The notes under the pieces: model-generated
Databases searched by the model: none
What the model was told of the DNA's origin: nothing
The model's input: only the letters and a program-made list of their open reading frames with translations
Position numbers and translations under genes: made by a program
NCBI GenBank assembly: GCA_964023275.1
Contig: OZ029919.1
Location: 9,068,202-9,132,201 of the forward strand
Direction of reading: 5' to 3'
DNA from: Norana najaformis
Taxonomy: Eukaryota; Annelida; Clitellata; Crassiclitellata; Hormogastridae
DNA: 64,000 nucleotides
Shown here: in pieces, positions 1 to 12,289 of the stretch
Layout of the letters: every line of letters starts with the position of its first letter
How positions within the stretch are numbered: the stretch's first letter is position 1

Positions 1-626
1 TCTAATGATATCCAATACTAATATAACCAGACCATTCGTGTCTTGGCTGAAAACTGTAGCTGGCAGTCCGTATTACCTTCTGTGAGATATACTGTAGCCA
101 GCCACAGTGTGCACAATTGCGTGTTCTGTTATTAGACACTAGTTTTCAGGAGTTTACAGATAAGTGGCATTTACCACATCGTCAGTCAAAGGCCGCCATT
201 ATCCCTTAAATGTCTTGCGACATATTTTGCAAGCCATCAGCAACAGATGTTTTGTGTTCAAGTAAACATCTTTAAGTCTCTGGAACCCACCAAAACATCA
301 TCTTACAAAGCCTTCAGGTGCCGACTTAAGAAATTTCTTTACACGATTCCAGGGCTCTTTCCGTTGGCTTTGGTTGTGCCATGTGGAGCAGTAAACAAGT
401 ATAGAAAAAGTCACCAAATCCTTCCATTTGCACGAACACACCAAGCAACAGGGTGTTTGTCTCACTGTCTATCTCCATCACGTTGTGCCTCTTCCTCGCA
501 GGAATCTAATCCCAGCCGTCTTCCACTGGCACATCTAGGCATCGTTGTTTGTTATGTGTGCCTCTTTCTCGTTCTGCATCCACTTACCAGCATCTCTCCC
601 TCTCCCTCTCCCCTCCCTTTCTCTCT

Positions 627-640
<14 letters not shown>
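1..640. other. Unassigned 5' edge
   Basis: No gene or recognisable repeat was found before the CT microsatellite. The open frame 247-708 (+) ends in translated CT repeats and has no family-like motif, so it is not called. Confidence 0.4.

Positions 641-681
<41 letters not shown>
640..681. repeat. (CT)n microsatellite
   Basis: Near-uninterrupted CT dinucleotides. They are followed within 30 bp by GGCGTTATATAAA, the tail-type motif that recurs at SINE/LINE ends in this window. Confidence 0.9.
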
Positions 682-684
<3 letters not shown>

Positions 685-899
685 TATACGTTATTAGGCG
701 TTATATAAATATTTAGCTATTAGGTTGTTGCTTATAGGATCCAGAGATTCTCATATATGCATCTAAACGTTTATGAATTGCATTCATCTGAGCAGAATAA
801 CCGACATAAAGTGTCTGGCAACAGAAGAACATAAGTAGCGTGGCCATATACCTGTACTTGATCTAATTCACATGCCAAATTTTTTTCTTTGCGTCAACC

Positions 900-1088
900 A
901 CAGTTATTCTTTATTTATGCATTTACTAAGCGCCAATATCTAATGAGTAAGCATCAGTTCACGGCGCTAAGCAATTTTGCTTAAGGTTCCTACAGAGTAA
1001 CCCATCTCAAGGGAGGTTCTAACCCGTACTCTGCGCCTTAGAAGCCGAGCGCTCTACCAGATATTTCAGGCTCTGGTAACACTGACGC
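900..1088 (-). mobile_element. tRNA-derived SINE (family with GCGCT tail)
   Basis: Read on the minus strand, the head has an A-box-like TGGTAGAGCGCTCGG and a B-box-like GGGTTAGAACC, the two halves of the RNA polymerase III promoter of a tRNA. The body contains GGAACCTTAAGC and ends near GATATTGGCGCTTA. Copies with matching head and body order occur at 35.7-35.9 kb. It does not fold into a complete tRNA, so SINE is preferred over a functional tRNA gene. Confidence 0.6.
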
Positions 1089-1260
1089 CTGAATACTTGA
1101 GTGACTACGAGAAACACAGCTGTAAACAAGCTTAATTCGTAAAGAAAAGATTGTCCTACTGTTTGGTTGCTTTTATTTTATTTACGCTTCAGCCGAAAGT
1201 TCATTCAGCCTAAGAATCTACATCCGGGGACTGATACTGATAGAAGCGTGAAATAAACAT

Positions 1261-1498
1261 GAGATTACCTCCTTACATTACATCACTTTACATTAGAAGG
1301 GTATCGTCGTATGGCTTTAAGCTAACAGAGATTAGATAAGAAATTACCTTCTTACATTACATCACTTTACATTAGAAGGGTATCGTCGTATGGCTTTAAG
1401 CTAACAGAGATAAGATAAGAAATTACCTTCTTACATTACATCACTTTACATTAGAAGGGTATCGTCGTAAGGCTTAAGCTAACAGAGGTCAGATGAGA
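1261..1498. repeat. 79-bp tandem repeat, three copies
   Basis: Three head-to-tail copies begin at 1261, 1340 and 1419, each containing TTACATTACATCACTTTACA and ending GCTAACAGAG. They differ at only a few positions. A short piece of the same sequence recurs at 1740-1760. Confidence 0.9.
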
Positions 1499-1964
1499 AA
1501 GGGACATTCAGATTAAACCATAATTACATGAAAGCTTGGCTCTAACTTGCTTTCAGATTTAAAAGCGTCTATGTCTCGAATGTCTTTGCCTTGCGTGAAA
1601 GTCGATGGTAAATAGTAGCTGCTTAGTTGATAGGATTTTTGTCATAATTGCAAATTGCTAAGTAAATGTCACATTCAACATAAAATAAAAAGACTGTTTT
1701 ATTACTATGCAAGTCCAAAGAGAAGGAATTGTAAACTTTACATTACATCACTTTACATTACAACAAACAGAAATATTAAAAGGCCAAACAATACACAACA
1801 GTAAATACAGCAGTATTAATAATAATGCAGTAGGGATAGTCGACTGCTGCTGATTGGGTTTGACAGGATTGTCGGCCAGGTGCTGAAAAGAGGTCGCTCC
1901 AATAAGACAACAGGAACAGTACTTGTTTATTCGACGTACATACTTGCATCGAAGGCAACTGTCT

Positions 1965-2360
1965 GTCTCTCTACTTTATCTAGTTTATGTTTTTTGTGTC
2001 TCTCTACTTTATCTAGTTTATGTTTTTTGTGTCTCTCTACTTTATCTAGTTTATGTTTTTTGTGTCTCTCTACTTTATCTAGTTTATGTTTTTTGTGTCT
2101 CTCTACTTTATCTAGTTTATGTTTTTTGTGTCTCTCTACTTTATCTAGTTTATGTTTTTTGTGTCTCTCTACTTTATCTAGTTTATGTTTTTTGTGTCTC
2201 TCTACTTTATCTAGTTTATGTTTTTTGTGTCTCCCTACTTTATCTAGTTTATGTTTTTTGTGTCTCTCTACTTTATCTAGTTTATGTTTTTTGTGTCTCT
2301 CTACTTTATCTAGTTTATGTTTTTTGTGTCTCTCTACTTTATCTAGTTTATGTTTTTTGA
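1965..2360. repeat. 33-bp minisatellite, 12 copies
   Basis: Twelve almost perfect copies of a 33-bp unit containing CTACTTTATCTAGTTTATG then a T run and GTGTCTCT; one copy near 2232 has a single T to C change. Because 33 is a multiple of three, open frames appear on both strands (11-residue repeats such as KHKLDKVERHK on minus). These are treated as artefacts of the repeat, not genes. Confidence 0.95.
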
Positions 2361-2584
2361 TCGATTTGATTGACTCTTTCATTGATCTCAAATTCAACAT
2401 ATCAGGTTGAACACTAAGAAGTACAGTTTGCCAGGATACAAAAGGCAAACCCAGAGGAACCAGGGTTCACACCTATATAACTCACTTTATGAAAATCTAT
2501 GTCATTTTACTCTTTGTGCAGTAGCCTATTAAGTCACCTCGACCAGCTATAGGCATATAGGCCTGTGCTTATAGTCTTCCACTC

Positions 2585-2812
2585 AAAACTCATCCCGATT
2601 CTTCTTCCCTTATCTGTCCAGCAGATCCAATTCCAATCCATCCACCGTAGCCATCTGACTGCCTGCCTGACTCTTGGATCTTGACCTGGAGCCAAAACCC
2701 TTCTTGCCTATCGACCTTTGTTTTGACCGAGCGCCTGTGAGTTCTCGCAACTTAGCTTTTGTTGGGCTCTGTAGAAATCTCGAGTTTACAATGACGATTA
2801 CGGTTCTTCTAG
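2585..2812 (+). mobile_element. L2-like LINE 3' tail, copy 1
   Basis: About 230 bp shared with copies at 5.5, 6.8 and 32.3 kb (the last inverted). Landmarks in order are TTCTTCCCTTATCT, CCACCGTAGCC, CTTGACCTGGA, TTGCCTATCGA, AGCTTTTGTTGGG and TCGAGTTTACAATGACGATTACG. The same terminal landmarks close the LINE fragment at 59.4-60.3 kb that carries reverse-transcriptase remains, which identifies these as 5'-truncated LINE ends. Confidence 0.75.
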
Positions 2813-3235
2813 GGCTAAAAGAGATCTGCGCACTGTAGCAGTTAGTCATAAGCTTCCGAGATAAGTCTATTATTCTTTGAAACATAAATCTTCTTTTCTT
2901 TGGTTCTCTGTCTCTGTTTTGTCTTTCTCTTGATCTCGATCTGTCTCGCTCCCACTCATGCAGATTCTACACTAGAAAAATCTGAAGTGCGTCATCAAGA
3001 GGGAGTAAATGCCTTTCAGTTGGCGAGAGGTTATAAGAAACGGGGATAAACTTTGAGAGCAAGTAAAGGCCACGGTTGACAAGAAAAACTAATATAGATT
3101 GAACAAGACTTACGCGGATCTGCACTCAGCTGTCGTCGCCTGCTTTTCGCAAATGGAGAATGCGTCTGTCATCACCAACACCACCAACGCAGTGTCGGTT
3201 GTCTGCGCTTCAGGTAACGCTTCAGTTGCAAGATT

Positions 3236-3378
3236 AGAAGCAGGCAGGCAGACACGCAGACAGGCAGGCACGCACGCATGAACGCAGGCAGGCAGGCAGG
3301 CAAGCAGGCAGGCACGGACGCACGCAGTCAAGCAGACAGACAGACAGACAGACAAGCAGGCAGGCAGGCACGCAGGCA
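3236..3378. repeat. (GGCA/GACA)n tetranucleotide repeat
   Basis: Alternating GCAGGCAG, CACGCACG and GACAGACAG blocks. The overlapping open frames here are cysteine- and alanine-rich translations of the repeat. Confidence 0.9.
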
Positions 3379-4151
3379 GAAATGTGTGTGGTTTTCGTGC
3401 TTTTTCACATGCTGGTCCACATCTATGTAAATCACTACCATCAGCTTTGAGGAACGCTTCTCTCTTCCCTTATTTCTTTTCGCAAACAATTGAAGATTTA
3501 TCTTTTTCCAGCTACCAGCGCTTTTGATGCGAATGCATAAATTAGCGCGATATAACTATCTGATTAATAAGACAGTCAGAGAGGAGAAAACAACATAAGC
3601 CCTGCTCAAGAAAAAAAGACAAACGGAGACAGATAACGACAAAGAGACAGAGAGAGGACAGAGGAATTAATGTAATGTAAGGAACGTAATATGATGTACT
3701 AGAGATTTATGCGACGCCTCTTAAAAGAAACTGTTCTCCAGCGATACTTGAGACTGTTGTATCAAGAGCACGAAGTGTCTGGTAGCCTATATAACAGTGG
3801 TAGGAGAGTCAAACTGTGTCCTGCACTCAGAGAGTAATCAACATGCGATGAAGACAAGTAAAAATGTAGAGCCACATTGACCATGCTATATATGTCGATT
3901 AATATACCTACAAGTAAACCTATGCTATACGTACTTAAGTTCTCAAATTCGAACAGGGATAACAATTCCCTTTTTATCTTTTAATGCTATCGTCAGTTTG
4001 AACGTTTGATTTGAGTGATATTGATTATAATAGTATATATGATAATATCGAGATCCTATATCTGCCAAAGTATAGTCTAATAATAACTAAATTAATTTCA
4101 ATGCTTGACTGGCGAGAGAGAAACAGAGAGAGTGAATGAGTGACTGAATGA

Positions 4152-4156
<5 letters not shown>

Positions 4157-4215
<59 letters not shown>

Positions 4216-4230
4216 AAGAGAGAGAGAATC
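4157..4230. repeat. (GA)n microsatellite
   Basis: A GA run about 60 bp long, slightly interrupted at its 3' end. It accounts for the poly-SL and poly-ER open frames on both strands. Confidence 0.95.
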
Positions 4231-4299
4231 GAGAGAGTATTACTAACACAGTCATGCAGACACAATATCGACAAAGGCATATTCCCCTTAAATGTAAGT

Positions 4300-4545
4300 T
4301 TACACGTTTTTCTACAGCGACCGTAGGGCTTTGACTCTGCTCATTTTTCAGTGAATTAATCGGGTGAGATCCTTCACCACCCCTGCCCGTTTGAATGGGC
4401 GCCATGCCATTTAAGGTCCCCTTGCATGGACCGTACTAGCCCGAGATTCAAATCTGAAATATAGCCACAATCGGTATGCGAACGGGGATCCTCAAACTCA
4501 TGAGAGGCGCCTTGATGTACTCGTGTGGCTAATCAGGCCAGTAAG
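4300..4545 (-). mobile_element. tRNA-derived SINE, family C, copy 1
   Basis: On the minus strand a tRNA-like head (GATTAGCCACACGAGTAC, then CCGTTCGCATACCG) is followed by a conserved body: GGGCTAGTACGG, GGGGACCTTAAATGGC, GCCCATTCAAACGGGCAG, GGTGGTGAAGGATCTCACCC, and an end with GGTCGCT. A full-length sister lies at 31.0-31.3 kb and a 3' fragment at 38.9 kb. Confidence 0.8.
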
Positions 4546-4826
4546 ACGGAGGATGAGGCGAAAAAGAAGAAGGAATGAAATCGGGAGACGACAGAAGTGA
4601 AGAGCAGTAGCGTAGCTTTGGTCTAGAAATTGGGGCTACCCGGTTTTACAGTCTTGAGGGATGAAATGGAGCCTGGGAAAAATAATAATAAAATTAGAGG
4701 CCGGAGAAACTAATAGGAGACCAGAAGACCAACACCAGAAAAAAATGAACGTTAAATCATTCGGAGTGTGTTAGTGAAAACAAGCCACCTTTTATCTTTT
4801 TATTTGTAATTGTATTACAGACTTTA

Positions 4827-4835
4827 TATAGCGCC
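4827..4835. repeat. TATAGCGCC tail motif
   Basis: One of about nine occurrences of TATAGCGCC or its complement GGCGCTATA in the window. It sits at the edge of otherwise unannotated repeat-like DNA. Confidence 0.4.
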
Positions 4836-5514
4836 TTTCAAGAACCGCTTTAACTTTACTAATTGCTCATTTATACACAAACTGTCTTGATAATGCGTCA
4901 GCTGTTTTTAAACCACAACAATGATGTTCCTCTTTTCTCTATTCCGATCGGATGAAATGTTGAGCCAACCTAAGGAAATTTGCTAACTGGAGTTGAACTT
5001 TGGATAGCTGACTTTCAAGGCTAAAATATAATTTTTGCGCTCTGGGACTGACAAAACTGATGAGCTGAACTCCACAGCAGGAAGTTTATGATTAATAATG
5101 ACATCTATTCATTTTCTTTTCATAGCAGTTTTATCCATTATGGGAATCGACAAATCCGAAAGCGTCCTGTAGAGAATTGTAATTTATCGAAAATCCAAAA
5201 CGCATAACATGTGTCACCGCATGGTTTGGTTTGAGGGGGGCTCGAATGTACCGGAAATTTGATATAATCCAAAACTGGGGTCATGCATGACAGCCTGAAT
5301 ATGTGCAGAGGCTGGGTTGATGATGGATATGTTTAAGCCTGGAGCTTAGATTCCTGATACTGAGACTGCTGATGTTGGGAAGGGTGATCGTGTGCGTAAT
5401 GTGTGGGGCCTACATGCGGCTTTGAAAAAAAGCTTGCGCATCGGCCTACATCCTACTGGTAAAAATTGAAATCAATCCTCTCCCACAAATCCTAAGAGGT
5501 CTTTCACTCAAAAT

Positions 5515-5772
5515 GGAAATCAATCATCTTCCACCAATCCTAACCTGATTCCTTCTTTTCCCCTTATCTATCTTGCCTTTTAATTATAAAAACCACCCAC
5601 CGCAGCCGTCTGTCTGTCTACTTGCCTGACCTTTGAATCTTAACCCGAATCCGAATCTGTTCATACCCGCCTATCGATTTTGCTTTAATTGAGAGCCTGT
5701 GAATAAGCTGGTTCTTTGGGCGCTGTAAAAATCTTGAGTTCACGATTACGATTACGATCCTCAGATGGTTTG
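5515..5772 (+). mobile_element. L2-like LINE 3' tail, copy 2
   Basis: Same landmarks as the copy at 2.6 kb: CCGCAGCCGTCTG, GCCTATCGATTTTG, GTGAATAAGCTGGTT, GGGCGCTGTAAAAATC, then repeated GATTAC units at the 3' end. Confidence 0.75.
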
Positions 5773-5969
5773 GATCAAGTTGGACGACAGCCATAAAGTG
5801 GAGATTGAGGGTGACCTCCACTGCCAACTTTAAACATGAATGTGGCCAGAGCAAGCCAATTACACAATCGACTCAGTAACTGTTACTTGCCACGAGAAAC
5901 AATTGTCTAATTACCATGACAGCATTTACAACACTTAAACTTATATTAATGTTCATACGGACCTACAGT

Positions 5970-6085
5970 ACTTGCTTACATACATACATACATACATTCC
6001 TACACGTTGAGTACATAGATATACATACCTACATACGTACATATATGCATACATACATACAGTATATACAGAGTATATAACCAAA
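5970..6085. repeat. (ATAC)n-rich microsatellite
   Basis: Imperfect ATAC/ATACAT repeats. The open frame 6085-6399 that begins in the repeat has no recognisable domain and is not called. Confidence 0.85.
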
Positions 6086-6789
6086 TGTATATACATACAT
6101 ATATACAAACACATATGTTGGGCCTACTAAGTCTATTTGGCTGTAATCAGCATGGGTTACAACACCTAGACAATGAGTCAGTGACCTTTCTAGACACATC
6201 AGTTTCTTATGTTAGTAGACATCAGTGTGAAGAGCGTGGATATGGACTGGGAGACTTGCAGCCGGTGAAGATATTCAGTCACACGAGAAGTGTGCTCGTG
6301 CAGGATGCATTAAGTTACTCTATTATCGCGATGCGTAAACACCGGCCTGACACAAAGTACCACTATAAACACGAAGCTTCCTGCGTCTTCCGCGGATGAC
6401 AGTCTTATGTAGGACAGCGCAGCGCACACGATAAGACCATCAATCTGCCCAGTAACGACATTTCAAGACGCCACGGGAAGACGTCTTATGCGTCTAGACG
6501 GCGTACGTTATGATTTTGTCCGATGATAATTATAAACAAACATTTTAACACATACGTATGCTATAGACCTGTGCGTGCGTGTGTCAAACCCCTTCCCGAT
6601 CTGTCTTTTGCGTCTTAGATTATGAAGTTGACTGCCGGCATTAGTAGATTAAATAAGTCAAAGAACGTTCAACGAACGAATGAATGAACGAACGAAGAAC
6701 GAAAGAATGAATGAAATGCATTGCTTAGATCAGCTACACGTTCAAGTGTAGGTATAATCTTAATAGCTCGTTTATCTAGAGTCTCTTCA

Positions 6790-7038
6790 AGAAAAGCTTC
6801 TCATCCTATCCTGATTCTTCTTCTTCCCCTTATCTCACTTTCCGGTTCAATTCCAAACACCATCCACCATAGCCGTCTGACTGTCTGCCTACCTGACTCT
6901 TGAATCTTGACCTGGACCGAACTCTTCCTGCCTATCGATTTTGTTTTGACTGAGAGCCTGTAAATAAGCTGATTTCCGAACCTTAGCTTTCGTTGGGCGC
7001 TGTAAAAATCTCGACCTTACGATTACGATTGGTGCCCT
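6790..7038 (+). mobile_element. L2-like LINE 3' tail, copy 3
   Basis: Contains CCACCATAGCCGTCTGAC, TTGACCTGGA, GCCTATCGATTTTGTTTTG, GTAAATAAGCTG, CGTTGGGCGCTGTAAAAATC and terminal GATTACGATT. Three tails in the same orientation lie within 4.5 kb. Confidence 0.75.
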
Positions 7039-7179
7039 CGACATAACAGCACAAAACTACGACCAAACAAAAAGGTTTTCAACTGCTAAAAGAATTTACA
7101 TAGACAAATGTCAGGAAGCTCATGTCGCAGGTCACTAGGCAACATATACCAGAACATGAGGAAGTATAGAACGAGGGAC

Positions 7180-9612
7180 AGAGAGCCATTCGACAGAGGA
7201 CAGAGAGGCCATTCGACGGGGGACAAAGAGGCTATTCGACGGGGACAGAGAGACTATTCGACGGGGGACAGAGAGGGCATTCGACGGGGGACAGAGAGAC
7301 TATTCGACGGGGGACAGAGAGGCCATTCGACGGGGGCAGATAGCCATTAGACGGAGGACAGAGGGGCCATTCGACGGGGGACAGAGAGGCCATTCGACGG
7401 GGACAGAGAGGCCATTCGACGGGGGATGGAGAGGCTATTCGACGGGGGACAGAGAGGCCATTCGACGGAGGACAGAGAGGCTATTCGACGGAGGACAGAG
7501 AGGCCATTCGACGGGGGACAGAGAGGCCATTCGACGGGGAGACAGAGAGGCTATTCGACGGGGGACAGAGAGCCATTCGACGGGGGACAGAGAGGTCATT
7601 CGATGGGAGACAGAGAGGCCATTCGACGGGAGAGACAGAGAGGCTATTCGACGGGGGACAGAGAGGCCATTCGATGGGGGACAGAGAGGCCATTCGACGG
7701 GGGAGACAGAGAGGCTATTCGACGGGGGACAGAGAGCCATTCGACGGGGGACAGAGAGGCCGTTCGACGGGGGACAGAGAGGCTATTCGACGGGGGACAG
7801 AGAGCCATTCGACGGGGGACAGAGAGCCATTCGACAGAGGACAGAGAGGCCATTCGACGGGGGACAAAGAGGCTATTCGACGGGGACAGAGAGACTATTC
7901 GACGGGGGACAGAGAGGGCATTCGACGGGGGACAGAGAGGGCATTCGACGGGGGACAGAGAGACTATTCGACGGGGGACAGAGAGGCCATTCGACGGGGG
8001 CAGATAGCCATTAGACGGAGGACAGAGGGGCCATTCGACGGGGGACAGAGAGGCCATTCGACGGGGACAGAGAGGCCATTCGACGGGGGATGGAGAGACT
8101 ATTCGACGGGGGACAGAGAGGCCATTCGACGGAGGACAGAGAGGCTCTTCGACGGAGGACAGAGAGGCTATTCGACGGGGGACAGAGAGGCCATTCGACG
8201 GGGAGACAGAGAGGCTATTCGACGGGGGACAGAGAGCCATTCGACGGGGGACAGAGAGGTCATTCGACGGGGGACAGAGAGGCTATTCGACGGGGGACAG
8301 AGAGGCCATTCGATGGGGGACAGAGAGGCCATTCGACGGGGGAGACAGAGAGGCTATTCGACGGGGGACAGAGAGCCATTCGACGGGAGACAGAGAGGTC
8401 ATTCGACGGGGAGACAGAGAGGCTATTCGACGGGAGACAGAGAGGGCATTCGACGGGGGACAGAGAGGGCATTCGACGGGGGACAGAGAGACTATTCGAC
8501 GGGGGACAGAGAGGCCATTCGACGGGGGCAGATAGCCATTAGACCGAGGACAGAGGGGCCATTCGACGGGGACAGAGAGGCCATTCGACGGGGGATGGAG
8601 AGGCTATTCGACGGGGGACAGAGAGGCCATTCGACGGAGGACAGAGAGGCTATTCGACGGAGGACAGAGAGGCTATTCGACGGGGGACAGAGAGGCCATT
8701 CGACGGGGAGACAGAGAGGCTATTCGACGGGGGACAGAGAGCCATTCGACGGGGGACAGAGAGGTCATTCGACGGGGGACAGAGAGGCTATTCGACGGGG
8801 GACAGAGAGGCCATTCGATGGGGGACAGAGAGGCCATTCGACGGGGGAGACAGAGAGGCTATTCGACGGGGGACAGAGAGCCATTCGACGGGGGACAGAG
8901 AAGCTATTCGACGGGGGACAGAGAGGCCATTCGACGGGGGACAGAGAGGCTATTCGACGGAGGACAGAGAGGCCATTCGACGGGGGACAGAGAGGCCGTT
9001 CGACGGGGGACAGAGAGGCTATTCGACGGGGGACAGAGAGCCATTCGACGGGGGACAGAGAGGTCATTCGACGGGGGACAGAGAGGCTATTCGACGGGGG
9101 ACAGAGAGCCATTCGACGGGGGACAGAGAGGCTATTCGACGGAGGACAGAGAGGCCATTCGACGGGGGACAGAGAGGCCATTCGACGGGGGAGACAGAGA
9201 GGCTATTCGACGGGGGACAGAGAGCCATTCGACGGGGGACAGAGAGGTCATTCGACGGGGGACAGAGAGGCTATTCGACGGGGGACAGAGAGCCATTCGA
9301 CGGGGGACAGAGAGGCCATTCGACGGGGGGAGACAGAGAGGCTATTCGACCGGGGACAGAGAGCCATTCGACGGGGGACAGAGAGGTCATTCGACGGGGG
9401 ACAGAGAGGCTATTCGACGGGGGACAGAGAGCCATTCGACGGGGGACAGAGAGGTCATTCGACGGGGGACAGAGAGGCCATTCGACGGGAGACAGAGAGG
9501 CTATTCGACGGGGGACAGAGAGCCATTCGACGGGGGACAGAGAGGCCATTCGACGGGGGACAGAGAGGCTATTCGACGGGGGACAGAGAGCCATTCGACG
9601 GGGGACAGAAAG
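7180..9612. repeat. 23-bp minisatellite, about 105 copies, with higher-order repeats
   Basis: The unit is roughly GGGGGACAGAGAGGCYATTCGAC. Length variants of one or two bases (GGGGAGACAGAG) and point variants (GGAGG, TCATTCG, CGATGG) are scattered through it. Larger blocks are duplicated: the variant TAGCCATTAGACGGAGG or close kin occurs at 7341, 8005 and 8533 with the same flanking run of variants. A 674-codon open frame (7674-9698) and several others are by-products, because three 23-bp units make 69 bp with few stop codons; no protein is inferred. Confidence 0.95.
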
Positions 9613-9659
9613 GCCATCCTGCGACACGGAAGAAAGAGATCTGCGACCAAGTATACACT

Positions 9660-10860
9660 TGCCACCAAACTGCATCCCTCAATAAGCCACGAAGTTAAAC
9701 ATGAACATTACTACCTTCTTGACTCATTGCGGCATTGAAACGGTAGCCAATGCAGCTGTTCACTTATGAGCCCAGACATATTTCGGCGCCTAAACATTGC
9801 AATTAATTGATTCGACGAGATGCACCATTTAAAACGGATCGCAACCGGTTAATGTGGTAGAATGTGAACACTGCGTTGTTGTTATTTCTGTAGTCAATCG
9901 GCTGCATATAAGTGCATGCATCAAGTTTGCAGGGGTCTAAATTGTGACCGAGCGAATGTATTGAGCGAACCTAACATAAATTTTAGATGCATGTCTGACA
10001 TAGGTTTACGGTCCTGATATGCTTGAAGAAGGTCAATCCTGATCCGTAGTCATGCCACAGTTACGTTTCGAAGGATGAAGTGTATGGCGCCAGAAAATTG
10101 AGCTGTAGGTCATGCTAATCGATCTTTAGAATTTACCAACGGCTACCGAGCCAAATGAATTGAGTTTTTCCAAAGGAGTAGCCAGAGTTGATTGTACGAA
10201 ATCCAAGCACAGAGCGCCTGAGATGTCTGAAAAACACTTCTGGCTCAGGATAGCAGGAAGGAATTAATTTACGGTGGGGTCGTCAATATATCAGATATGA
10301 TGCCCTGTTGTTGTCGACACAACTACAAAAGGTCGTGTTGTGTTTGCGCTTCAGCGGAAAAGTCTGTCGATATCGAGACCACGCTTCTGACGAGGTCGTA
10401 TAGAAGATGCGTTTAACAAATGGGTAACCTTTACTTTTACCTTTCAGTGTCTAAGTGTCATCATGAGAATACTGGTGAGCTGTAAGCACAACGGACTAAT
10501 CTGACTTAGGTGAACGAAGAGAATTTCGTAGTCAGCGATGTCGAAGGCCGCATCCAAGTTAAAGGTGTCAAGGAAGGCTACTTGTCATCGAACTACAGCC
10601 CCATAAATACTGGCTATAATGCATTTTAAAAAGTGGTGTAGAGTGATGGTCGACTGATGCTCGAATAGAAGGGGAATTGCATTAAGATAGTTGCATGGAC
10701 ACGATCTCTCTACTATTTTGTTTCTCACAGTATAATAATAATTAATTGTTTTAGGTCACACTGCAGTTTTTCCTAGATAACTACCTAGATAGTTTTATTA
10801 TCTTGCTACACTGTTAGGCACAAGTGAAACTAAAAGTCTTTCATATACAGTTATGATATC
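9660..10860. other. Mostly unassigned; possible decayed LINE
   Basis: No intact gene. On the minus strand around 10,600-10,530 a frame reads FLDTFNLDAAFDIADYEIL, which resembles the AAFD region of L2/CR1 reverse transcriptases, but the surroundings are too decayed to confirm. Confidence 0.3.
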
Positions 10861-10867
10861 CAGAAGG

Positions 10868-10985
10868 GAAGCCGCTTGGCGCCGTTGATACTTATGTGAA
10901 GTTAAGCAATGCTGAACCCTCTCAGTACTTGGATCGTTGACCAAACTGGGAATATCACGCCATCTGGTGTACACTCAGTCAAACA
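10868..10985 (+). mobile_element. 5S rRNA-derived SINE, copy 1
   Basis: Contains GAAGTTAAGCAATGCTGAA and CAGTACTTGGATCGTTGACC, matching the internal promoter boxes of 5S rRNA (AGCTAAGCA... and AGTACTTGGATGGGAGACC). The 5' and 3' parts are degenerate. A second copy at 55.7 kb shares the non-5S flank CTTGGCGC, so this looks like a 5S-headed SINE and not a working 5S gene. Confidence 0.7.
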
Positions 10986-11949
10986 TCTTTTATTGGTTGG
11001 TAAATGAGTACTTACGCATCTTGGGAAGTTCAAACGGTTTACTGTTTTTGGATTTTTGCGGTCGTGTTTTCGCCTCATCCGAGTGATCGTTTGATCTCAG
11101 CACCATGTTTCTGGCCAGAAGGTTCTGTATATGCGTATTATCATTACCATTTATCTTGTTATCTTTTGAAAACATACCTTTTGCTGGGTAGATGTCGCTT
11201 GTTGATCAGTTATTCGAAGCACAACATTCTTCTTATTTGGTCAGTTTCATTCACTTGCAGCTACCTTCGTCAATTACCGCCTTTGCTATGTGGGTGGCAG
11301 ACCTGGATTGCTCTTGTAGTAGTTCTCATCGTGAGAGTCGGGTCTCCAGCTATCTGAATCGATTTCTGTCTTCTACTGATGTAAAACGGGATGATGGGCA
11401 AGTTCAAAGATATTCATCAACACAAATTTGCTGGCGAAAGACAAAAGTTAAGTATCACTTGGTCTAAATCGTCATTCAGCCTAACAGAACGTGCAGACTG
11501 AGTTCTTGTCGATCGCGATATAATAAAATCTCGTTTTCTTACAACGTTCAGCTTCTGTGCTACCCCTACCGTTTTCCACATTTTCCACAATGTTTCTGCA
11601 CGTCAAGAAACTGCGTCTACAGAGAAAAGTTGCAAGCCATAGCACAGACGACGTTCGGTCCGCTGCTATCAAATATTTGCCGTCATCGAGTATCGTCTCA
11701 GCATTATATCTCTAGATTAAGCGCTTATGATTAAGCCGCTCGATATGGTCTATCAGCGTCTAAACACGACGTCGTCGTCTCTATATATTTATAGCGTAGC
11801 GCCGATGAAGTATAACAAGCTTAATACGCGCACGACGTGTATTCGAGTCCAGCGCCTGCACGCAAGCCACATGCATGGCTTCGTCGGTCGGAGAGCGATC
11901 GGCATGTCGCTCCTAAGAATGCGGCTGTCAACGTCAGACTCTGCTCCGC

Positions 11950-11978
11950 TTTATAGAGCCTATGCGCCTCTGACGTCA
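11950..11978 (-). promoter_or_regulatory. TATA + CRE promoter-like cluster
   Basis: On the minus strand a perfect CRE (TGACGTCA, 11971-11978) lies 15 bp upstream of TATAAA (11950-11955) inside a locally CpG-rich stretch (about 11,720-12,060). No convincing coding exon follows on the minus strand, so the target is unknown. Confidence 0.3.
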
Positions 11979-12289
11979 TTAGCAGAGACTTATATGCATA
12001 ATGAGCGCGAAAGACTTTCGAGTTGGCGCTTTTAATGAGGAAGTCCATTGGTTAGAAACTGTAATGTAGTCCTGTTGTGAGAGCGTTTGCGCGTGGAGAC
12101 GTAAGCACTGACGAAACAAGTCACAGGAACGTCATAATGTTATTTCCTATGGCTTATCAGCCTGTTTTTTGATCACCGTTTATGGGGTTATCGAAAATCA
12201 CCGTATCACCCACACTGCACAAAAACAATAATAATAATCTGGTTAGTTATCAGTTTCGGAATCATAACTGTTTTAATTGAAGAACAGGA

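Noticed and set aside
1030..1088. Functional tRNA gene
   Set aside because: A- and B-box-like segments are present, but no paired acceptor stem. The same head and body recur elsewhere, as expected of a SINE.
1880..2448. Four open frames encoding 11-residue repeats
   Set aside because: Unit length of 33 bp keeps all frames open. The near-perfect DNA identity, silent sites included, argues against protein-level selection.
7674..9698. 674-codon open frame and overlapping frames on both strands
   Set aside because: Entirely made of the 23-bp minisatellite; three units make 69 bp without stops, so frames stay open by arithmetic. No non-repeat domain is attached.
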